From: CAVQNQ01 sp964427655
GTDB lineage: Bacteria > Acidobacteriota > Terriglobia > Bryobacterales > Bryobacteraceae
Assembly (NCBI GenBank): GCA_964427655.1
Contig: CAYRWE010000308.1
Span: 1-5,755 of the forward strand
DNA length: 5,755 nt
Direction: 5' to 3'
A model generated the notes under the pieces. That model made no database searches, was not told where the DNA came from, and saw only the letters and a program-made list of their open reading frames with translations. Shown piece after piece: positions 1-4,132 of the stretch (its first letter is position 1; the number at the start of each line of letters is the position of its first letter). The translations under genes were made by a program, and so were the position numbers.

Positions 1-184
1 CGTCGCCGATCGAATAGTTGCGGATGTGCCCGATGTGCAGCGTGCCGCTGGGGTATGGCAGCATTTCGAGAACGTAATACTTGGGCCGCGTGGAATCTTC
101 CTCGGCCTTGTAAAACGTCGCGTTCTCCCAGCGCGCGAACCACTTGGATTCAATTTGTTGATGGTCGTAGGGCTTTTCGGGCAT
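1..184 (-). CDS. leuS: Leucyl-tRNA synthetase, N-terminal fragment (cut by window edge)
   Basis: Class I aminoacyl-tRNA synthetase that charges tRNA-Leu with leucine using ATP in the cytoplasm. Only the first 61 codons are visible; the rest lies left of the window. The translation begins MPEKPYDHQQIESKWFARWE. At residues 43-61 it contains PYPSGTLHIGHIRNYSIGD, which carries the class I HIGH signature (H50-I-G-H53) in the context typical of LeuRS (YPSG-x-LH-x-GH-x-RNY-x-IGD), so the identification is firm. I chose the ATG at 184 because the family normally starts just before this KYDxxxIExKW-like segment. A second in-frame ATG at 217 would add 11 residues (MEFHPCISFLS) that do not look family-like. 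Neither start has a clear Shine-Dalgarno site. The unknown gene at 440-955 lies upstream on the same strand, separated by 255 bp of repeat-bearing DNA, so co-transcription is possible but unproven. Confidence 0.95.
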   Translation of the reverse strand, partial: MPEKPYDHQQIESKWFARWENATFYKAEEDSTRPKYYVLEMLPYPSGTLHIGHIRNYSIGD

Positions 185-248
185 AGATAGAAAAGAAATA
201 CAGGGGTGAAATTCCATCGTAACAGAAGCCACCACATGAGGCCGTTTC

Positions 249-271
249 GGCAAGCTCTGAGCTTGCCCCAC
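249..271 (-). repeat. Dispersed palindromic repeat, copy 1
   Basis: On the minus strand this reads GTGGGGCAAGCTCAGAGCTT plus GCC. It contains a perfect 9-bp inverted repeat (GGCAAGCTC/GAGCTTGCC around a single central base, 249-267), preceded by GTGG. A related copy lies on the plus strand at 2115-2136. The shared pattern is GTGGGGCA-[A/T]-GCT-(2-3 nt)-AGCTTGCC. As RNA it would form a hairpin, but no U-tract follows on either strand, so it is not a standard intrinsic terminator. It resembles small REP-like intergenic elements. My recollection that similar elements are common in Solibacter-type genomes is unverified. Confidence 0.7.
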
Positions 272-336
272 CAGGCCCGCTGAGCGCCAGCCCTCGGGAC
301 CTCCGCTTCCTCTGGGATCTCAGGTGTTGCCTTTTG

Positions 337-366
337 CTTCTCCGCGTTCCTCCGCGTCTCCGCGGT
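337..366 (-). repeat. GA-rich short tandem motif tract (CGCGGAG units)
   Basis: Read on the minus strand, the tract begins ACCGCGGAGACGCGGAGGAA and ends CGCGGAGAAG. It holds three copies of CGCGGAG (plus-strand CTCCGCG at 340-346, 350-356 and 358-364) spaced 10 and 8 bp apart. It is non-coding in any frame I believe. It resembles the accgcggagacgcggag type of degenerate intergenic motif that I recall from many unrelated bacterial genomes, but that is memory, not a search. A diverged relative lies at 414-446. Confidence 0.6.
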
Positions 367-413
367 GAGCTTTTTTGGGCCGCTTCCGGGCGAGCTAAAC
401 CAGGATTGTTCAT

Positions 414-446
414 CTTCTCGCGCCAGCTCTTGCGTGTCTTCACGGT
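414..446 (-). repeat. Diverged second copy of the GA-rich tract, overlapping a stop codon
   Basis: On the minus strand this reads ACCGTGAAGACACGCAAGAG followed by CTGGCGCGAGAAG. It aligns with the tract at 337-366: the first 19 positions match at 14, four of the five differences are transitions, and both end in GAGAAG. The TGA stop codon of the minus-strand gene at 440-955 lies inside it (442-440), so the element appears to supply the end of that gene, or to have settled exactly at it. Confidence 0.5.
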
Positions 447-955
447 TTGCCCTCCTCCGCTTGCGTCAGCCGCTCGAAGCGCGCGAAATCGTTGCCGATC
501 GCCATGGCCAGCGCCAGCAGCTTCTCCAGACCTTCCTGCACACTGCCGAATTCCACCGTGATGGCGCCCGGCCCCACGTGCACGCCGCGGGGCAGATCGT
601 CGAACTCCTGCTTCGAGATCGCCTGGGGCGCCTCCACCACCACGTGAGGCGTTTCGAGCCAGGCCTGGCGGAGCTTCTCGAGCTGTTGCGCCAGTTGGCG
701 GCGGCGCCGCTGCTCGTAATAGGCCGCCTCGCCATGCGCCAGTTGCTTCAGCCGCGCGATGAGCTGGTCGCGATCCGCCAGCCCGCTGGCGCCGATCTGC
801 TGCGTAACGCACGGTTGCAGGATCTGTTGCGCGCGCCGGCGCCCCACGCCCAGCAGGCGCTCGAGCCCGGCGCGGTCGATCCAGGGCTGCGGCAGGGCCT
901 CGAGCTCGGCGATGACCTGGTCGAGACGGCCGAACCAGATGGGTTTATCGGGCAT
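440..955 (-). CDS. Hypothetical protein with helix-turn-helix-like N-terminus
   Basis: A 171-residue protein (MPDKPIWFGRLDQVIAELEA...) that I do not recognise as a named family. Residues 25-48 (WIDRAGLERLLGVGRRRAQQ onward) look like a helix-turn-helix: a helix, a turn at LGVGRR, and a second Arg/Gln-rich helix, in the manner of DNA-binding or excisionase-like folds. Residues 59-100 are highly charged and helical (RDQLIARLKQL, then YYEQRRRRQLAQQLEKLRQAW), possibly a coiled coil. Residues 104-137 look like beta strands (HVVVEAP, GVHVGPGAITVEF), and residues 138-163 form a final amphipathic helix. There is no signal peptide or membrane segment, so it is probably cytoplasmic. The ATG at 955 is the first plausible start; no convincing Shine-Dalgarno site precedes it. 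Codon use matches the neighbours and the opposite-strand frames look like shadows, which supports a real gene. The gene is transcribed toward leuS and diverges from the peroxidase gene. Regulation of DNA or RNA is only a guess. Confidence 0.75.
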   Translation of the reverse strand: MPDKPIWFGRLDQVIAELEALPQPWIDRAGLERLLGVGRRRAQQILQPCVTQQIGASGLADRDQLIARLKQLAHGEAAYYEQRRRRQLAQQLEKLRQAWLETPHVVVEAPQAISKQEFDDLPRGVHVGPGAITVEFGSVQEGLEKLLALAMAIGNDFARFERLTQAEEGKP

Positions 956-1002
956 GGGCCAGAGACTCAGGATAGCGTGAATCCGGCCTCGCCAAATCCG
1001 CC

Positions 1003-1031
1003 TTGCACGGCATATTTGGAAGCCTTACACT
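1003..1031 (+). promoter_or_regulatory. Candidate sigma-70 promoter for the peroxidase gene
   Basis: A -35-like TTGCAC (1003-1008) and a -10-like TACACT (1026-1031) are separated by exactly 17 bp, within the 109-bp gap between the divergent genes. Matches to consensus are modest (3/6 and 4/6). Transcription would start near 1038, inside the palindrome TTGAATTCAA (1033-1042). The support is position and spacing; the match could be chance. Confidence 0.35.
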
Positions 1032-1032
1032 C

Positions 1033-1042
1033 TTGAATTCAA
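1033..1042. promoter_or_regulatory. 10-bp palindrome TTGAATTCAA at the predicted start of transcription
   Basis: A perfect 10-bp palindrome just downstream of the candidate -10 box and 9 bp before the Shine-Dalgarno site of the peroxidase gene. The position would suit an operator, but a palindrome this short can occur by chance and I know no regulator for it. Confidence 0.2.
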
Positions 1043-1050
1043 CTGGAATC

Positions 1051-1060
1051 GGAGGAGGTG
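1051..1060 (+). promoter_or_regulatory. Strong Shine-Dalgarno site deciding a GTG start
   Basis: GGAGGAGGTG is an extended match to the 16S rRNA anti-Shine-Dalgarno sequence. Its GGAGG core ends 6 nt before the GTG at 1065. This fixes the peroxidase start at GTG rather than at the internal ATG at 1089, and it is by far the best ribosome binding site in the window. Confidence 0.85.
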
Positions 1061-1064
1061 CGCA

Positions 1065-2114
1065 GTGAGAAATCCGCGTGTGTGGGCCATGGCCGCCGTT
1101 GGCGCGCTCGTGGCAGTCGCCGTCGCTTGCACGGCCACGAAACCCAAGGTGACGGTCGATCCCGCTCGCCTGGAGGTCTTCAAAGCCCTGCCCGCGTCCA
1201 TGGAGAGCGCCGACAATCCCCTCACGGACGAAAAGACCAACCTGGGCCGCCTGCTTTATTACGAACCGCGGCTCTCCAAAGGCCAGGACGTCTCCTGCAA
1301 TACCTGCCATCAGCTGAGCAAATATGGCGTGGATTCGGAGCCCGTCTCGACCGGTCACAAGGGGCAGAAGGGGACCCGCAACGCTCCCACGGTCTATAAC
1401 GCCGCCGGTCACTTCGTGCAGTTCTGGGACGGGCGCGCCGCCAGCATCGAGGAGCAGGCTAAAGGACCCATGGTGAATCCGGTCGAGATGGCCATGCCGG
1501 ACGCCCGGCGCATCGCCACGGTGTTGAAGTCCATGCCCGAATATGTGGCGGCTTTCCAGAAAGCTTTCCCCGGCGAGAAAGACCCGGTCACCTACGACAA
1601 CGCCGGCAAGGCTATCGGCGCATTCGAGCGCAAGCTGGTCACGGTCTCCCGCTGGGATAAATTCCTGGCCGGCGACCAGACCGCGCTCACGGCCGCCGAG
1701 CTGGCGGGTCTCAACAAGTTCCTCGATACCGGCTGCCAGACGTGCCACAACGGCGTATACATGGGCGGCAGCATGTTCCAGAAGCTGGGCCTCGTGAAGC
1801 CGTGGCCCGAAAGCGCGGACCAGGGCCGCTTCGCCCTCACCAAGCAGGATTCCGACAAGATGGTCTTCAAGGTTCCCGGCCTGCGCAACATCGAGAAGAC
1901 CGCTCCTTACTATCACGATGGCTCGGTGAAGACGCTCGATGAAGCCGTGGCCAAGATGGCTGAGCACCAGTTGGGCAAACCGCTCGCCAAGGAAGACGTC
2001 GATTCCGTGGTGACCTTCCTGAAGACGCTCACGGGCCAGCTTCCGGTCGAGTACATCAAGGCGCCGGAGCTGCCCAAGAGCACGTCCAAGACGCCGCCGC
2101 CCGACAAGACATAA
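1065..2114 (+). CDS. ccpA: Di-haem cytochrome c peroxidase (CcpA/MauG superfamily)
   Basis: Reduces hydrogen peroxide to water with electrons from a small cytochrome c or similar donor, on the periplasmic side of the membrane. The 349-residue length is normal for the family. An N-terminal signal (residues 1-21, hydrophobic AMAAVGALVAVAVA) is followed by C22, so it may be a lipoprotein, though Ala at -3 is an atypical lipobox. Haem sites are CNTCH (78-82) and CQTCH (224-228). By comparison with the Pseudomonas aeruginosa enzyme as I recall it, the spacing places the distal ligand His98 (H71 there), the inter-haem Trp121 in QFWDGR (W94), active-site Glu141 in NPVEM (E114), His284 in PYYHDG (H261) and axial Met298 (M275). 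All are present, so this is predicted to be a true peroxidase and not a MauG-type enzyme with a Tyr ligand. The C-terminus has a short Lys/Pro/Thr-rich tail. The start is GTG with an excellent ribosome binding site. It is probably monocistronic: 200 bp with repeats and a hairpin separate it from the next gene. Confidence 0.95.
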   Translation: MRNPRVWAMAAVGALVAVAVACTATKPKVTVDPARLEVFKALPASMESADNPLTDEKTNLGRLLYYEPRLSKGQDVSCNTCHQLSKYGVDSEPVSTGHKGQKGTRNAPTVYNAAGHFVQFWDGRAASIEEQAKGPMVNPVEMAMPDARRIATVLKSMPEYVAAFQKAFPGEKDPVTYDNAGKAIGAFERKLVTVSRWDKFLAGDQTALTAAELAGLNKFLDTGCQTCHNGVYMGGSMFQKLGLVKPWPESADQGRFALTKQDSDKMVFKVPGLRNIEKTAPYYHDGSVKTLDEAVAKMAEHQLGKPLAKEDVDSVVTFLKTLTGQLPVEYIKAPELPKSTSKTPPPDKT

Positions 2115-2136
2115 GTGGGGCATGCTTTAGCTTGCC
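2115..2136 (+). repeat. Dispersed palindromic repeat, copy 2, abutting a stop codon
   Basis: GTGGGGCATGCTTTAGCTTG plus CC begins at the base directly after the TAA stop of the peroxidase gene. It shares GTGGGGCA-x-GCT...AGCTTGCC with the minus-strand copy at 249-271. Its inverted repeat is imperfect (GGCATGC against GCTTGCC, one mismatch). No T-run follows, so it is not an obvious terminator, although a hairpin at this place could protect the mRNA 3' end. Confidence 0.65.
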
Positions 2137-2258
2137 ATCCAACCCAACGCCGGACGCGCAAAACCCGCAGGCGGCCGCGCAAAAATTACGCTCCGGCGCG
2201 CTATCTGGCTTGTTTGCCGAGCCCCCCGGATTGGCAGCCCAGGTGCTACCCGTTCTCT

Positions 2259-2288
2259 TCCGGCGCGAGCCTTCGGGCTTGAGCCGGA
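2259..2288 (+). other. Stable stem-loop with UUCG tetraloop upstream of the exporter gene
   Basis: The strand folds as TCCGGC (2259-2264) with GCCGGA (2283-2288), a single G/A mismatch (2265 against 2282), then CGAGCC (2266-2271) with GGCTTG (2276-2281, one G-U pair), closed by the very stable tetraloop TTCG (2272-2275). That is 12 pairs in 30 nt. No U-tract follows (CCTCTGTACGG), so it is a poor intrinsic terminator. It ends 26 nt before the exporter start codon and could be a 5' leader structure, an attenuating or processing site, or a small intergenic repeat. Confidence 0.55.
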
Positions 2289-2314
2289 CCTCTGTACGGT
2301 AGCTCACGGTTCAA

Positions 2315-4132
2315 ATGGAGAAGAAGTCCGGCACATTCTGGGCGGGCTGGCGGGAACGCGTGCGCGCCTTGCGCAATATACCGCCGCTGGTCCAGATCGT
2401 CTGGGAATCCGGACGCGCGGTGGTCTCCGCCGGATTGGTTTGCCGGCTCATCGCGGCACTGGTTCCGCTGGCCATGCTGGCGGTCTCGAAGCGCATTCTC
2501 GATGCCGTGCAGGCCCACTTCGCGGGGCACGCCCTGCCCGCGAATTTCTGGTATCTGGTGGGCGCCGAATTCGCGCTGGCCGCGCTGGGGGCCATCCTGG
2601 GCCGCGCCAGCGGATACTTCGATTCGCTGCTGGCCGATCGCTTCACGCGCCACGTGAGCATCCGCGTGATGGAGCATGCCTCGCGGCTCGACCTGGCCTC
2701 TTACGAAGATCCGGTCTTCTACGACAAGCTGGAGCGAGCGCGCGTGCAGGCCACCGACCGCATCGCCATGATCCAGGCGCTTGGCGCCGTGTTGCAGCAG
2801 ATCCTCGCCGCTGTCAGTCTCTCGCTGGGAATCGTGTGGTTCTCGCCCTGGCTGCTGGTGGTGCTGGTGCTGGCGGTGGTGCCGGCGTTCCTGGGCGAAA
2901 GCCACTTCGCGTTTCTGGGGTACGCCCAGAACATCCGCCAGACGCCCGTCAAGCGGCAGCTCGATTATCTGCGCCTCCTGGGCGCCAGCAAGGAATCCGC
3001 CAAGGAGCTGAAGCTGTTCGCGTTGAGCGGCTTCCTTTCGGGCGAGTACGCGCGCCTGGCCGGCCAGATCTACGATCAAAACGTGCGCCTGGCGCGGCGG
3101 CGTCTATGGGCCAGCGCCGTGCTTTCGCTGCTCAGCACGGGCGCCTATTACGGAGCCTACGCCTACGTGGTCTACCGCACCGTGACGGGCGCGCTCACAT
3201 GGGGTTCGCTGCAATTCCTCGCGGGTGCTATCGCCGGCGCCAGCAATAACATACAGAGCATTTTCTCGACATTTTCTAGTATCGCCGATCAATCCCTGTT
3301 CCTGACCGATCTGGTGGAGTTCTTCCGCGTGGGACCCCAAGTCGTTTCAAAGCCCGGCGCGCTGCTGGCGCCGCGCCCCATCCGCCAGGGCTTCCTGTTC
3401 GAAAAAGTCTCCTTCACCTATCCCGGCACCCAGCGCGTGGTGCTGGATCGCTTCGATCTGCGCATCGAAGCCGGCGAGCGCATCGCCTTGGTGGGCGAGA
3501 ACGGCCAGGGCAAGACGACATTGGTGAAACTCCTCGCGCGCCTTTACGACCCCACCAGCGGCCGCATCCTTCTCGATGGCATCGATCTGGCCGAATACAG
3601 CGTGGAAGACCTGCATAGCCAGATCGGGGTGATCTTCCAGGATTTCATGCGCTATGAGATGACCGCACGGCGCAACATCGCGGTGGGCCGCATCGACGAC
3701 GCGTCCGATCCCGCTATCCAGGCTGCCGCGCGCAAAAGCCAGGCCGATGCCGTGATCCGCCGGCTTCCCGCAGGATATGACCAACTTTTGGGGCGCCGCT
3801 TCGAGGGTGGCGTGGACCTTTCGGGCGGCGAATGGCAGCGCGTGGCGCTGGCGCGGGCCTATCTTCGCGACGCCCAACTTTTGATTCTCGACGAGCCCAC
3901 GGCCTCGCTCGACGCCCGCTCCGAGTACGAGGTCTTTCAGCACTTCGCCGAGCTGACCGAGGGCAAGACGGCCTTGCTCATCTCGCACCGTTTCTCGACG
4001 GTGCGGATGGCGGACCGCATTCTGGTCCTCGAAGACGGCCGCATCGCCGAGCAGGGAAGCCATGCGCAACTCGTCGCCCTGGGCGGGCGCTATGCGGGCC
4101 TCTTCGAATTGCAGGCTTCGAGTTACCGATGA
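2315..4132 (+). CDS. ABC exporter half-transporter (fused membrane and ATPase domains)
   Basis: A 605-residue type IV ABC exporter expected to work as a homodimer in the inner membrane, moving a substrate out of the cytoplasm with ATP. The N-terminal membrane domain (about 30-325) has six likely helices near 37-56, 79-97, 157-176, 178-203, 264-288 and 298-320. The ATPase domain (about 358-600) is complete: A-loop Tyr369, Walker A GENGQGKTT (394-402), Q-loop Gln442, signature LSGGEWQ (502-508), Walker B LLILDEP with Asp526 and catalytic Glu527, D-loop SLD (531-533) and H-loop His558. The ATG at 2315 is the only reasonable start because an in-frame TAG lies at 2300-2302; it lacks a clear Shine-Dalgarno site. 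The stop overlaps the start of the glucan synthase gene by ATGA, implying translational coupling. The context suggests export of a glucan, like NdvA/ChvA, but lipid, peptide or drug export by this large family cannot be excluded. Confidence 0.93.
   Translation: MEKKSGTFWAGWRERVRALRNIPPLVQIVWESGRAVVSAGLVCRLIAALVPLAMLAVSKRILDAVQAHFAGHALPANFWYLVGAEFALAALGAILGRASGYFDSLLADRFTRHVSIRVMEHASRLDLASYEDPVFYDKLERARVQATDRIAMIQALGAVLQQILAAVSLSLGIVWFSPWLLVVLVLAVVPAFLGESHFAFLGYAQNIRQTPVKRQLDYLRLLGASKESAKELKLFALSGFLSGEYARLAGQIYDQNVRLARRRLWASAVLSLLSTGAYYGAYAYVVYRTVTGALTWGSLQFLAGAIAGASNNIQSIFSTFSSIADQSLFLTDLVEFFRVGPQVVSKPGALLAPRPIRQGFLFEKVSFTYPGTQRVVLDRFDLRIEAGERIALVGENGQGKTTLVKLLARLYDPTSGRILLDGIDLAEYSVEDLHSQIGVIFQDFMRYEMTARRNIAVGRIDDASDPAIQAAARKSQADAVIRRLPAGYDQLLGRRFEGGVDLSGGEWQRVALARAYLRDAQLLILDEPTASLDARSEYEVFQHFAELTEGKTALLISHRFSTVRMADRILVLEDGRIAEQGSHAQLVALGGRYAGLFELQASSYR

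Noticed and set aside
358..376. Intrinsic terminator (CCGCGG followed by six T at 371-376)
   Set aside because: The T-run is on the plus strand, where no gene is being terminated, and the GC-rich part does not form a proper stem adjacent to it.
337..446. CRISPR-like array of short repeats
   Set aside because: Only two diverged tracts, with internal units of 7-10 bp and no regular spacers or cas genes.
150..812. A 220-codon minus-strand frame spanning leuS start, the repeats and the unknown gene
   Set aside because: It overlaps two better supported genes in another frame and translates the repeat tracts into low-complexity Arg/Gly-rich sequence.
945..2123. A 392-codon open frame on the minus strand
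   Set aside because: It lies wholly opposite the peroxidase gene, which has haem motifs and a strong ribosome site. The minus frame is rich in His/Arg/Gly with no recognisable domain and is a mirror of GC-rich codon use.
2115..2136. Rho-independent terminator for the peroxidase gene
   Set aside because: The stem is imperfect and is followed by ATCCAACCC, not a U-tract. The resemblance to the copy at 249-271 fits a dispersed repeat better.
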